41,377 nt of DNA from Ignavibacteriota bacterium. GTDB lineage: Bacteria; Bacteroidota; Ignavibacteria; UBA10030; UBA6906. The position numbers and the translations under genes were made by a program. This document shows, in pieces, positions 1-9,700 of the stretch. Location: positions 1 to 41,377 of the forward strand of contig PMJR01000059.1 in NCBI GenBank assembly GCA_003158475.1, written 5' to 3'. The notes beneath the pieces are model-generated. The model searched no databases, had not been told where the DNA came from, and was given only the letters and a program-made list of their open reading frames with translations. Within the stretch, counting starts at the first letter, position 1, and each line of letters starts with the position of its first letter.

Positions 1-891
1 CCGGAGATGCTGAAGGGGATCGACGTGCTCGTCTACGACATACAGGATATCGGGTGCAGGTCGTATACGTTCATAAGCACGATGGGGCTCGCGATGGAAG
101 CGGCCGCTGAGAACAAGATCCCGTTCGTCGTTCTCGACAGGCCGAACCCGCTCGGAGGGTTGAGGCTGGAGGGGAACCCGGTGGAAAAGGGGTTTGAGTC
201 GTTCGTCAGCCAGTATCCCGTTCCCTATGTCTACGGCCTCACATGCGGAGAGCTCGCCAGGTACCTGAATGATGAGGGTCTGCTTGCAGGCGGAGTCCGG
301 TGCTCACTCACCGTCATACCGATGAAGGGGTGGAAACGGAGTATGGCATTTACTGAAACCGGTCTCCCCTGGGTACCCACATCACCGCATATCCCGGAGG
401 CCCACTCTCCCGAATATTATGTGTGCTCGGGGATTATGGGGGAGCTGGGGGTTATTTCAGAGGGAGTCGGGTATACCGTCCCGTTCCAGATGTTCGCGGC
501 CGAGTGGATCGACCCGAAAATGATCGCCGACAAATTGAACCAGCTGGGACTTCCCGGCGTTTTGTTCCGGCCGACCATGTTCAATCCGTTCTACGGGAAG
601 TTCAAGGACAAGGAGCTGCATGGGGTACAGGTGCATATCGCACATTCTTCGCCTGTGAACCTGATGAGCATACAGTTTTTCTTCATGCAGGTCAATAACG
701 AACTCTACCCGGAGAAGAACCCTTTTGCGCTGGCTGATCCGGGGCGGCTCAAATCCTTCGACAGAGTTGCGGGGAGCGACAGCGTGAGACTTCTCTTTAC
801 CAAACGGATGATGTACGAGGATGTGAAACCGTTCCTGGAGAAAGGCCTGGACGGATTCAAAGAAAAAGCGAAAAAGTATATGCTCTACTGA
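1..891 (+). CDS. namZ: Exo-beta-N-acetylmuramidase NamZ-like (DUF1343), 5' end cut by window edge
   Basis: The reading frame is open from base 1 (Pro-Glu-Met...) to TGA at 889-891, giving 296 residues; family members are about 400 or more, so the N-terminal part lies outside. Family signatures are visible: 'DVLVYDIQDIGCRSYT' near the left edge, 'VLDRPNPLGG', and 'TGLPWVPTSPHIPEAHSPE'. NamZ enzymes remove terminal MurNAc from the non-reducing end of peptidoglycan fragments, in the periplasm or outside the cell. This copy has 'TSPHIP' and 'SEGVGYTVPF' where, from memory, characterised members have 'PSPN' and 'GRGTDTPF', so it belongs to a divergent branch and substrate use may differ. It lies on the strand opposite to the large muropeptide cluster but fits the same pathway. 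Its stop overlaps the convergent gene's stop by 7 bp. The family call is sure; the enzymatic activity is inferred. Confidence 0.88.
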   Translation, partial: PEMLKGIDVLVYDIQDIGCRSYTFISTMGLAMEAAAENKIPFVVLDRPNPLGGLRLEGNPVEKGFESFVSQYPVPYVYGLTCGELARYLNDEGLLAGGVRCSLTVIPMKGWKRSMAFTETGLPWVPTSPHIPEAHSPEYYVCSGIMGELGVISEGVGYTVPFQMFAAEWIDPKMIADKLNQLGLPGVLFRPTMFNPFYGKFKDKELHGVQVHIAHSSPVNLMSIQFFFMQVNNELYPEKNPFALADPGRLKSFDRVAGSDSVRLLFTKRMMYEDVKPFLEKGLDGFKEKAKKYMLY

Positions 892-1922
892 TCACGGGAG
901 GGGGGGACGAATATGGCGCTGATACCCCCGATGATGACCAGAGCAGTAAGCAGGACAACCCACCTGTTGACGACGCGCGAAGTCATCCAGAGCTCGTAAT
1001 CGGCGGCGTAGCTCATATCGGCCACACCTTTCCAGGACCCTCTGTTCTTATCGACATTCGGCGCGTTGGAGTCGATGAATGTCCCCGGCATTTCAATGGT
1101 CACCCGCTTAAGCTTCCCCATTATTTTTGCCGCGAGAGAGAGCTTTGCATTGTGAAGGGCGAACCCCCGCGCGTTGGACCGTATCGCCTCCCTGGCCTTC
1201 GGATTCCTGAAAATCGATTGAATGACGACGCCGATCGTGTCCATGGAGCCGGCGGATGCCCACCACTTCCCGCATTTTCGATAAATCTCTTCCTTGTGCA
1301 GTGCCACGATCGCCGGCGGGAGTGACGGATCGTTCAACATTCTCGCTCCCTTGAGGAATTCCGCGTAATAGGCCTCAAACATATCCCGGTACATCCACTC
1401 CGTCCATTTTTGACCGACCCTTTCCTTCGCCAGGCTGTCTTCCTTCGACGGGACTCGACCGGCGAAACCGATGTTCATACCGCGTGCGAGGTCTGCGGCA
1501 GAGACATATTCCGCCAGGGGTACCAGCCCGAATGGATTCCACTTCAGGTATCGCTCCCGGTAGGTGATCTCTGAGTAGAACCAGACAAACCGTCGTTCCA
1601 GCTGAGCCCGGAGGGGAAGTGTATTCGCGGCGGTGTCCCGGGTCGCAGCACTCAACTCGTCCGCGCTGAAGAAGAGCCTTGAAGCTTTGTGCTCGAACGA
1701 CCGTTCATCCGGACCTCCCAGCGTCACGCTCCACGTTGAGTCAACGGGTGAAATAAAGCCGTACGACAGGACTTCGGCGGAATCCCCCGAAACCACTTCG
1801 GTCCGGAGAAGTCTTCCGTCCCGGCTGACCTGCGTGGTGATCTCTATTTCAAGGCATCCGCAGGGGAGGAGTGAAAGGGAGACAAGTGCGATCGAACGGG
1901 TCAAACTCTGAAGTGTCGTCAT
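885..1922 (-). CDS. Putative membrane-anchored lipoprotein of unknown function
   Basis: A 345-residue protein that I cannot place in a named family. The start at 1922 is preferred over an in-frame upstream ATG because AAAGGAG sits 8 bases before it and the product then begins with a clear export signal (MTTLQSLTRSIALVSLSLLP) followed by Cys21 and Cys23. The lipobox (L-P-C-G-C) is atypical but tolerable for the relaxed boxes of Bacteroidota. The middle is soluble, with many charged residues and aromatic-rich stretches. The C-terminus has a hydrophobic segment (VVLLTALVIIGGISAIFV) ending in PPSRDQ, so the protein may be held in the membrane at both ends. It converges on the NamZ gene with a 7-bp overlap and is divergent from the small lipoprotein at 2164. 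Confidence 0.7.
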   Translation of the reverse strand: MTTLQSLTRSIALVSLSLLPCGCLEIEITTQVSRDGRLLRTEVVSGDSAEVLSYGFISPVDSTWSVTLGGPDERSFEHKASRLFFSADELSAATRDTAANTLPLRAQLERRFVWFYSEITYRERYLKWNPFGLVPLAEYVSAADLARGMNIGFAGRVPSKEDSLAKERVGQKWTEWMYRDMFEAYYAEFLKGARMLNDPSLPPAIVALHKEEIYRKCGKWWASAGSMDTIGVVIQSIFRNPKAREAIRSNARGFALHNAKLSLAAKIMGKLKRVTIEMPGTFIDSNAPNVDKNRGSWKGVADMSYAADYELWMTSRVVNRWVVLLTALVIIGGISAIFVPPSRDQ

Positions 1923-2163
1923 GATGCACACTCCTTTGCATTCAAGAGCGAGGCTGGTGGAATGATATCTAAGGAAGAACAGAGGGAGGTGGGAGAAATA
2001 TAGCAATATTCGGCAGAGAAGGGAATGAAATCGCGCCGGAGAGCGGTGCGGTCCGGAGAATATCTGCCATTCCGGGAGTAAAGTTGCGTTTTCGGACATG
2101 CGTTGGTATCTTGGCCGGAGAATCGCGCGTCGGGCATCGGTGGATCCTATCGTGAGAGGCAAT

Positions 2164-2505
2164 ATGAAACTTCCCGGTTTTCTGCTGTTCGCATTGTTGC
2201 TTATTGGATGCAATGACGCCCGCTTCTTCGAACCTCCGAACGATTCCAGCCTGATCCTCGTCAACGTCCACTGGCAAGACCACGGCGTCGCGGGCATTCC
2301 CGTGGTGCTGGTACAAACACGCGACTCCGTCAGCACGGGGGCCAACGGCCTGGCCATGTTTTCCGTACCCGCGGGGCACTATGTCGTTCGGGTCTACGGC
2401 ATTAACAGGGGCGGCCCTGTCTTCCTCACCACCGACTTCGATGTCGAGGCCAGGCCGGGAGAGGTTGCCACTGTTGATATCGTCGATTGTCTCCCCTGTC
2501 TATGA
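2164..2505 (+). CDS. Small lipoprotein with carboxypeptidase-regulatory-like beta-sandwich
   Basis: A 113-residue exported lipoprotein. The ATG at 2164 gives a short signal sequence with a good lipobox (L-L-I-G-C16). An upstream in-frame ATG at 2098 would bury the signal peptide and is rejected. The mature part (for example VNVHWQDHGVAGIPVVLVQT followed by 'TGANGLAMFSVPAGHYVVRV') has the pattern of a carboxypeptidase regulatory-like or prealbumin-like beta-sandwich: 'Gv..ipVvl', then 'T..nG.a.f.vpaG.Y.v.v'. The C-terminus carries a Cys pair (DCLPCL). The next gene starts 16 bp downstream on the same strand, so the two are probably co-transcribed. A surface or periplasmic binding role is likely; no enzyme motif is visible. 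Confidence 0.7.
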   Translation: MKLPGFLLFALLLIGCNDARFFEPPNDSSLILVNVHWQDHGVAGIPVVLVQTRDSVSTGANGLAMFSVPAGHYVVRVYGINRGGPVFLTTDFDVEARPGEVATVDIVDCLPCL

Positions 2506-2521
2506 CACGCGAGCAGGAACG

Positions 2522-3259
2522 ATGAATCCGGTAATGCGCTGGTTCGGTATATTGCTGATGATCATGTGCTTGCCGGGGGCAGGAAGAGCCGGCCCTCCCT
2601 TCAAGACGGACGATCCCCAGCCGGTCGATTTTCGTCACTGGGAATTCTATCTTGCATCTCAGCAGGAGTTCGCGAAGAACGGCACTCATGCGACGCTCCC
2701 GCACCTCGAGATTAATGTCGGCGCATTCCAGAACGTCCAGCTCCATCTCGTCGCCCCGATGGGGTACGTCCGCACAAGCGACGGAGAAGCGTACGGGTAT
2801 TCAGACACGGAATTCGGCGTGAAATACAGATTCCTCGAAGAGTCAGCGGCGTCTCCCCAGATCGGCATATTTCCGTTGATCGAAATCCCTACGGGAGATC
2901 CGGCAAAGGAGCTGGGGCAGGGGAGCGTCCAGGCCTACCTGCCAATCTGGCTTCAGAAGAGCTGGGGACAATTCACAACGTACGGCGGTGCGGGATTCTG
3001 GTATAATCCGGGGACCGATAACCGGAACTGGCTCTTCGCAGGATGGGAGGCACAGTACGATTTCTCAAAAACGGTGACAGTGGGAGGGGAACTTTACTAC
3101 CATACTCCAGACAAGAGAGATGGCCGGTCCGGCGCCGGATTTGATGTCGGCGGCTTCATCAATCTGAGCGAGAACGATCACATACTCATTTCACTCGGAC
3201 AAAGCCTCCGGGGAGAGAACGTCGCTACGGGGTACCTGGGATTTCAGTACACACTTTGA
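2522..3259 (+). CDS. Outer-membrane beta-barrel protein, MetA-pathway/phenol-degradation transporter-like
   Basis: A 245-residue protein with an N-terminal signal peptide (MNPVMRWFGILLMIMCLPGA then GRAGPP). The mature part starts with 'PPFKTDDPQPVDFRHWEFYL', a beginning I associate with the Phenol_MetA_deg / 'transporter' beta-barrel family. It continues as alternating hydrophobic and aromatic strands with many Gly, Tyr and Trp, and ends in a terminal strand YLGFQYTL. The length suits an 8-12 stranded barrel. The start could also be the Met four codons downstream (2534); there is only a weak GCAGGA before 2522. Family members are often named 'transporter' without a known substrate. It follows the lipoprotein gene by 16 bp and converges with the SDR gene. 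Confidence 0.7.
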   Translation: MNPVMRWFGILLMIMCLPGAGRAGPPFKTDDPQPVDFRHWEFYLASQQEFAKNGTHATLPHLEINVGAFQNVQLHLVAPMGYVRTSDGEAYGYSDTEFGVKYRFLEESAASPQIGIFPLIEIPTGDPAKELGQGSVQAYLPIWLQKSWGQFTTYGGAGFWYNPGTDNRNWLFAGWEAQYDFSKTVTVGGELYYHTPDKRDGRSGAGFDVGGFINLSENDHILISLGQSLRGENVATGYLGFQYTL

Positions 3260-3335
3260 TCTGCAGCAGGGGTTGGTGGCGGTGGCGCACGAGTGAGGGG
3301 ATCACATCACGTCCACGGATGAGCATGGCATTCAC

Positions 3336-4373
3336 TCAGGGCAATTTCCCCCGGGGTGAAACCGGAGGCCGGACTTCCTGCGACTGAACCCGACGGAGGC
3401 CAAGGAGGCTCATCTCGCTCCTGAGAGTCTCGGTCAAACCTTCCGTCAGGGGACGGGGACTGTACCCGAGCTCGCGTCTCGCCTTCGCGTTGTCCCCGAT
3501 GTACGTCACACCCGCATTCACCCTCAGGAATTCCTCGGTGAATTGCCCGGGAACGGGGACCACCTTCTCGAGTACGCCCATCGTCCCTGCCATCGCCTTC
3601 ATAACGCGGGGAGAAACGTGGATGCGCGGGGCAGGCATGCCGCTTATTTGCGAAACCATCTCCATGGCCTCGATGATCGAGTGCCGGGGCCCGGCAATGA
3701 TATAGGTCTGTCCCGGCGTGCCTTTCTCCATTGCAAGTACGTGCGCGCGCGCGACATCGTCCACATGCGCCCAGGTTAACTCCGTCCCCACAGGGAGCAT
3801 CGGAAGCTGGTGCTTGAAGAACCTGACAAGCGTGTCACGGAGGCTGCTCGTGTCCCCCGGCCCGTACACCTGCCCGGGGAGAACGATGACGAGGGGAAGT
3901 CCCCCGCTGATCATCGGTTCCGCCACGTGATAATGCGCGATGGATTTTGTCCGGTCGTACACGCTCAGGTGATCGCCGGAGAAGCAGTAGGATTCGTCGG
4001 CGAGCTCGCCGTGCGTGTCCGAGAAAACCGTGAGCGTACTTGTGTACACCCCCTTCCGGATACCCAGTTCTTTCATCAACCCGAGGACGTTGCGTGTGCC
4101 GTCGACGTTGACGGAATATGCCTGCGACTTGTCCCTGACACCGACCTTGTTCCAGGCTGCGACATGGAAAACGCCGTCGACTCCCGTCATCGGAACGCGC
4201 ATGCTCTCCCTGTCCGTTATGTCACCGGCCCAGAGATCCACCCCCATGGACCGGAGTGCGACAGCCTTGGCAGGGTTACGGGCAATCGCCACCACTTCGT
4301 GGCCGGCATCGACGAGCTGCTTCACAAGCCTGTTTCCGATGAACCCGGTCCCCCCGGTAACAAAGTACTTCAT
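3336..4373 (-). CDS. NAD(P)-dependent epimerase/dehydratase, extended SDR family (dihydroflavonol-reductase-like)
   Basis: A 345-residue Rossmann-fold oxidoreductase. The nucleotide-binding motif GGTGFIG is at residues 7-13, the acidic end of the second region appears as 'WAGDITD' near 48-54, and the catalytic set is Ser112 (TSTLTVF) with Tyr139-x3-Lys143 (YDRTK). 'GQVYGPGDTSS' and 'WAHVDDVARAHVLAME' are typical of extended SDRs that act on NDP-sugars or on flavonoid/sterol-like ketones. The nearest named type by pattern is dihydroflavonol-4-reductase-like, a broad and poorly specific label. It lies 85 bp downstream of the PBP1A gene on the same strand and may be the last gene of that transcript. 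The substrate cannot be read from the sequence. Confidence 0.85.
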   Translation of the reverse strand: MKYFVTGGTGFIGNRLVKQLVDAGHEVVAIARNPAKAVALRSMGVDLWAGDITDRESMRVPMTGVDGVFHVAAWNKVGVRDKSQAYSVNVDGTRNVLGLMKELGIRKGVYTSTLTVFSDTHGELADESYCFSGDHLSVYDRTKSIAHYHVAEPMISGGLPLVIVLPGQVYGPGDTSSLRDTLVRFFKHQLPMLPVGTELTWAHVDDVARAHVLAMEKGTPGQTYIIAGPRHSIIEAMEMVSQISGMPAPRIHVSPRVMKAMAGTMGVLEKVVPVPGQFTEEFLRVNAGVTYIGDNAKARRELGYSPRPLTEGLTETLRSEMSLLGLRRVQSQEVRPPVSPRGKLP

Positions 4374-4458
4374 ACTAATCCCCTTCTTGACATATCACTT
4401 TTTATACGAGTCCCCAGGACATTTGATTCACCCCCGAACGGCCGGAACCCCTTGAAAT

Positions 4459-6744
4459 TCAATAGCTTATTTTTCCGGTTCCGTCCTGTTCCTTCCGCCA
4501 ACCGGGGGAGGTGTGGACGTCGCATTTTCCCGGGCGGGTCTTGTCGGTGAAGTACTCGAGTGTCCTGTCCGGGCAGTAGGGCGTGGCGAGTTTCTTTGTC
4601 ACCGTACAGATCGAGTCGGCGTACACATTTGCCGGGCGCTCAAAATCCTCCAGGGGCATGGCAATCGATGGATCGTCATAGACGTACCTCATGAAGCGGC
4701 CCCATACGGGGGCGGCCGCCCTCCCCCCCTGCCCGTCCCAGGTAGTAAAATGGACGCTGGGTTCGTCAAACCCCATCCAGACCGCGGCAGAGATCTGCGG
4801 GGTGTACCCCACGAACCATGCATCCGCAAAACCCGTCGTCGTCCCGGTCTTTCCCGCCGCAGGTAACTGGAAATAGTCGCGCACACGGCCGCCTGTACCT
4901 CCATTGACGACCCCTTCCAGCATGGATGTCATGATGAAGGCGGTCGCGTCGCTGAGGGTCTCCTGACGAGTGGGAGAGTTCTCTTCCAGGACGTTGCCGT
5001 CCTTGTCTTCGACGCGGACAATCGAAAACGGCTCGACGCGGACTCCTTTGTCCGCAAAGACACTGAACGCCGCGGCCATTTCGAGCGGCGAGACATCGCC
5101 GACTCCGAGCGAGAGTGATGCAACAGCCGGGAGGGGGGAGGTGATGCCCATCCGCTTTGCGTAACCGATCACCTGGTCGACGGGAGCAATTTCAAGTATC
5201 GCACGGACGGCGACGAGGTTGATGGAGTGCTTGATCGCCTCGCGAATGGTGCTCTTCCCCCCGAACGACCCGTCGAAATTGGAGGGCGTCCAGCGTTTCC
5301 CGTCCGGCATCATAACCGTGACCGGCTGGTTGAGGAGCTCGTACACCGGGGAATAGCCGTTGTCTATCGCGACCGTGTACACGAATGGCTTGAATGCGGA
5401 GCCCACCTGGCGCCGTATCTGCGTGACGTGGTTTATCCCGTACCTGAACGTCTTGAAATTCGCGCCGCCGACCATCGCCAGGATCTCTCCGGTCTTCACA
5501 TCGAGCGCCACAAAACCGGTTTCGATGGACGAGGCGACACGCCTGACGGAATCCTCGAAAGCTTTGTTCCTCAGGAGCTGCCTCCTGATGGTATCCCGCT
5601 CGTCGGCTGTCACCGCCGTGCGGAAAAGGGGTGACGCGATGATGGCCTGATCGAGAACGCGCGCCGCCGCTTCATGCTGCTTCGACCAGTCCCATTGCTT
5701 GTTGAAAAGCTTCTGGTACGTTGCAAGATGTTCTTCGACGGCGCGGTTGGCGTGCCGCTGCATGCGGCTGTCGAGCGACGTGTACACCGAGAGCCCGTCC
5801 CGGTACAGGTCGAACCCGTACTTCTCCGCTTTCTTCGCCATCTGCTGGCGGACGTACTCGACAAAATGGGGCGCGATCCCCGCCACACCGGTCTCATCCG
5901 GCGGGCGGACATGGAGTTTCTCCGCGGTCCCCTCTTTTGCCTGCACACGGGTAATGAAGTTGTACTTGAGCATCTGGGCGATGACCGTGTTCCGTCTCTG
6001 GAGAACCCGCTCCGGATGATTTCCGGTGGGATCGTAGTAGCCGGGGCCCTTCAGGAGCGCGATCAGCGTGGCGGTCTCGCCGAGCGAGAGCCCGGCGGGC
6101 ATCTTGCCGAAGTAGATCTGGGAGGCCGAGGCGATCCCGTACGAACCATGTCCGAAATAGACGACGTTCAGATAGAACTCGAGTATCTCATCCTTCGTGA
6201 ACGTCCGCTCGAGTTCCATCGAGGTGAGGAACTCCCGGATTTTGCGCGTGACCGTGTCGAACACGTTCCTGTCGTTGCGACCGAGGTAGAGGTTCCGCGC
6301 GAGTTGCTGGGTGATCGTGCTGGCCCCTTCCTTCAGGCGCAAAGCGAACATGTTTTTTATCATCGCCTTGCCGAACCGGACAAGGTCGACCCCCCAGTGG
6401 CCGTAGAAATCTTTGTCCTCGGTGGCGATCAGGGCGTTGATCACTGCGGGGGGGATTTCGGAGAGGGGGAGATGAGTCCTGTTTTTTACGAAGAACTCGC
6501 CCAGGACCTCGCCGTCCGCCGCAATGACCCTCGTGGCGAGCTCGGGCCGCGGATTCTCTATGCGCGCCAGGGACGGGAGACCCGAGAGGAGAAAAATGAA
6601 GTAGGCGCCGGCGAGGAGAAGAAGGAGGAGGACCGCGGCCGCGATGACCTGCATCCTGCGTGAGAACCCGGCACGGAACCGGCTCCTCAGCCGCCGGCAG
6701 AGGGTCCTGTTGAAATACCTCGAAGGAGGAAGATCGGGCGTCAT
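4459..6744 (-). CDS. mrcA: Class A penicillin-binding protein, PBP1A family (transglycosylase and transpeptidase)
   Basis: A 761-residue bifunctional peptidoglycan synthase. There is a short basic cytoplasmic tail, one membrane helix at about 33-54, a GT51 glycosyltransferase domain at about 80-265 with catalytic Glu109 in 'ATEDKDFYGHWG' and 'GASTITQQLARNLYLG' at 140-155, then a transpeptidase domain with Ser449-x-x-Lys452 (GSAFKP), Ser507-Ile-Asn509 and Lys632-Thr-Gly. All catalytic motifs are intact. It polymerises lipid II and cross-links stem peptides on the periplasmic face. Its start codon overlaps the stop of the RND pump gene (ATGA, 6741-6744), so translation is probably coupled to pump synthesis, an unusual partner for a PBP. 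Confidence 0.95.
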   Translation of the reverse strand: MTPDLPPSRYFNRTLCRRLRSRFRAGFSRRMQVIAAAVLLLLLLAGAYFIFLLSGLPSLARIENPRPELATRVIAADGEVLGEFFVKNRTHLPLSEIPPAVINALIATEDKDFYGHWGVDLVRFGKAMIKNMFALRLKEGASTITQQLARNLYLGRNDRNVFDTVTRKIREFLTSMELERTFTKDEILEFYLNVVYFGHGSYGIASASQIYFGKMPAGLSLGETATLIALLKGPGYYDPTGNHPERVLQRRNTVIAQMLKYNFITRVQAKEGTAEKLHVRPPDETGVAGIAPHFVEYVRQQMAKKAEKYGFDLYRDGLSVYTSLDSRMQRHANRAVEEHLATYQKLFNKQWDWSKQHEAAARVLDQAIIASPLFRTAVTADERDTIRRQLLRNKAFEDSVRRVASSIETGFVALDVKTGEILAMVGGANFKTFRYGINHVTQIRRQVGSAFKPFVYTVAIDNGYSPVYELLNQPVTVMMPDGKRWTPSNFDGSFGGKSTIREAIKHSINLVAVRAILEIAPVDQVIGYAKRMGITSPLPAVASLSLGVGDVSPLEMAAAFSVFADKGVRVEPFSIVRVEDKDGNVLEENSPTRQETLSDATAFIMTSMLEGVVNGGTGGRVRDYFQLPAAGKTGTTTGFADAWFVGYTPQISAAVWMGFDEPSVHFTTWDGQGGRAAAPVWGRFMRYVYDDPSIAMPLEDFERPANVYADSICTVTKKLATPYCPDRTLEYFTDKTRPGKCDVHTSPGWRKEQDGTGKISY

Positions 6745-9700
6745 TCCTTTACGACGGATATCCGTTTCGAGATGAACGTATACATTGCAGGGATAACAAA
6801 AAGCGTCAGGACCAGGGAGAAAAAAAGGCCGCCGATGACAACAACCCCCATGGACACCCGGCTTTTGGCGCTTCCGCCGAGCGCAAGCGCGATCGGCAGG
6901 GCACCGAGGATTGTTGCAAGGCTTGTCATCAGTATGGGACGGAAACGGGAAGCCGCGGCATGCCGGACCGATTCCACGAGGGGGGTCCCCTTCTCCTTCT
7001 GCTGGTTTGCGAACTCGACGATAAGTATGCCGTTCTTCGTGACGAGCCCTATCAACATGATGATGCCGATTTCGCTGAAGATGTTCAGCGTCTTCCCCAG
7101 GAGCCAGAGCGAGAGGAGGGCACCCGCAAGGGCAAGTGGAACGGTGAGCATGATCGTGAACGGATCCCTGAAGCTCTCGAACTGGGCCGCGAGAACGAGG
7201 TAGATGAGAACAAGCGCCAGCAGGAACGCGAACACGATGTTCGAAGAGCTTTCGGCGTAGTCACGCGAGGCCCCGGCGAGCGTCGTGGCAAACGATTCAT
7301 CGAGGACGCTCTTCGCGATACGGTCCATTTCCGCGATCCCGTCACCGACCGTCCTTCCGGGGGCGAGTGCCGCGCTGACCGTCGCCGCTTTGAACCGGTT
7401 GAAATGATAGAGTTGCGGGGGAGCGCTTGCTTCCTTCATCTCCACCAGATTGTCAAGCTGGACGAGCTGTCCCCGGTCGTTCCGGACGCAGAGCGACTTC
7501 AGGTCGAGCGGCTCGTCCCGGTCCTCCCTGTTCACCTGGCCGATCACCTGGTACTGGAAGCCGTTCATCTCGAAGTAGGCGAACCTCCCGCCGCTCAGGG
7601 CGAGCTGGAGCGTCTGGGCGATGTCGATGACGGAGACGCCGAGGCTCCGTGCGCGGTCCCGGTCGATCGTGAGATCAATCTGCGGCTTGTTGAACTTCAG
7701 GTTGACGTCGGGCGTCTGGAAGACGGAGCTCCTGTTCACCTCCTCCAGGAAACGAGGGAGAGACCCGCGGATCTTCTCGAAGCTCTGGTTCTGGAGCACG
7801 TACTGGACAGGGAGTCCGCTTCGCGCCCCGCCGCCGCTCGCCGAGATTGTCTGCTCCTGGCTGACGAACACCCGGGCTTCGGTCATGCGCCGTGTCCTTG
7901 CAACAAGATAGTCAGCGACCTGCTGCTGCGAGCGGCGGCGCTCTTCGGGTCCGGAGAGGAGGAGCCGAATGCCTCCCGCATTCACGGATGACCCGGCGCC
8001 GGAAACGCTCAGGCAGACGCGTTTCTCCGGCACGGAATCCCCCACAAACGTGGAGAGGCGGTCCATGAAGGCGTCCGTGTACTCAAAGGAGGCACCCTCG
8101 GGCGCCGCGACGCTCAACCGGAGGTAACTCCTGTCATCGAGAGGGGCAAGCTCCGACTGCAATGATCGTCCGAACAGGAGTATGAGAAGAAGGGCCACCG
8201 CTATGATCGCCCCCGCCCACCACCGGTGGTTCATGAACCGGACGAGAAGATTTTCGTAGAGAGCATTCATTTTTTCGAAGTACGGTTCCGTCGCCAGGTA
8301 GAAACGACTGTGCTTCCGGGATTTCCGTATGAGCCGGGCGTTGAGCATCGGGGTGAGCGACAGGGAGACAAATGCCGAGATGAGCACCGCCCCGGCGATG
8401 ATAACGCCAAACTCGCGGAAGAGGCGCCCGACAAACCCCTGCAGGAATATGATCGGGAGAAAGACCGCGGCAAGCGTGATGGAAGTGGAGATGACGGCGA
8501 AGAAGATCTCTTTCGATCCCGCGAACGCCGCCTCCATGGGGGTGAGGCCCTGCTCCACTTTCTTGAATATGTTTTCCGTGACGACGATGCCGTCGTCCAC
8601 GACGAGCCCGGTCGCCAGAACGATCGCCAGCAGCGTCAATATGTTTATCGAGAACCCCATCACGTACATGATGAAGAACGCGCCGATGAGCGACACGGGT
8701 ATATCGATGAGGGGACGGAACGCGATGATCCATTCCCTGAAGAAGAGATAGATGATAAGTATGACGAGGAGGAGCGCGATGAATATGGTCTCCTCGACCT
8801 CCTTCACCGATTGCCTGATGAACCGCGTGTTGTCCACCGCCACATCGACCCTGTACCCCGGCGGGAGATCCTTCTGTATCTGCCCGAACCGTCTGTAGAA
8901 TTCATCCGCGATATCCACATAGTTGCTTCCCGGCTGGGGAACAATCCAGACGCCGATCATCGGGATGCCGGACTGCTTGAGCATGGTCTCCTCGTTCTCG
9001 GGGCCCAGGTTGGCGGACCCGACGTCGCTGAAGCGGACCGTGCTTTTCCCGTCAGCCTTAATGATGAGGCCGTTGAATTCCTCCGGCGTGCGCATCCTCC
9101 CCTTCGTGTTCACGATCAGCTCGGTCTGGTTCCCCGAGATCTTCCCGGAAGGGAGATCGACGTTCTCCTTGTCGAGCGCATCCCTGACATCCAGGGGCGT
9201 GAGCCTGTACGCCGTGAGCTTCGCGGGGTCCATCCAGAGCCGCATCGCAAAGCGTTTCTGCCCCTGTATCTGGGTGGCGCTCACGCCCGGGATCGTCTGG
9301 AGGTTCTGCGCGATGACGTTTTCCGCGAAGTCGCTCACCTCCATTGCGTTTTTGGTGTCGCTCTGTACCGTGAGGGAAATGATTGCATCGGCGTTGGCGT
9401 CCGCCTTTGTCACCACGGGGGGGGCATCGATGTCCTGCGGAAGGGAGCGCACCGCTCCCGATACCTTGTCGCGGACGTCGTTCGCGGCAGCCTCAAGGTC
9501 GGCGTCGAGGTTGAACTCCACGGTGATGCTGCTCGAGCCCTGGCTGCTCGCCGACGAGATGTTGCGTATCCCGGATATCCCGTTGAGCGCCTTTTCGAGC
9601 GGCTCCGTTATCTGAGATTCGACAACTTCGGCGTTGGCACCGGCGTAGTTCGTCCGGACGCTGATGATCGGGGGATCGATGGCGGGATATTCACGGACGC

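Noticed and set aside
5674-6663. A plus-strand open frame of 329 codons opposite PBP1A
   Set aside because: Antisense shadow; no ribosome-binding site and no recognisable fold.
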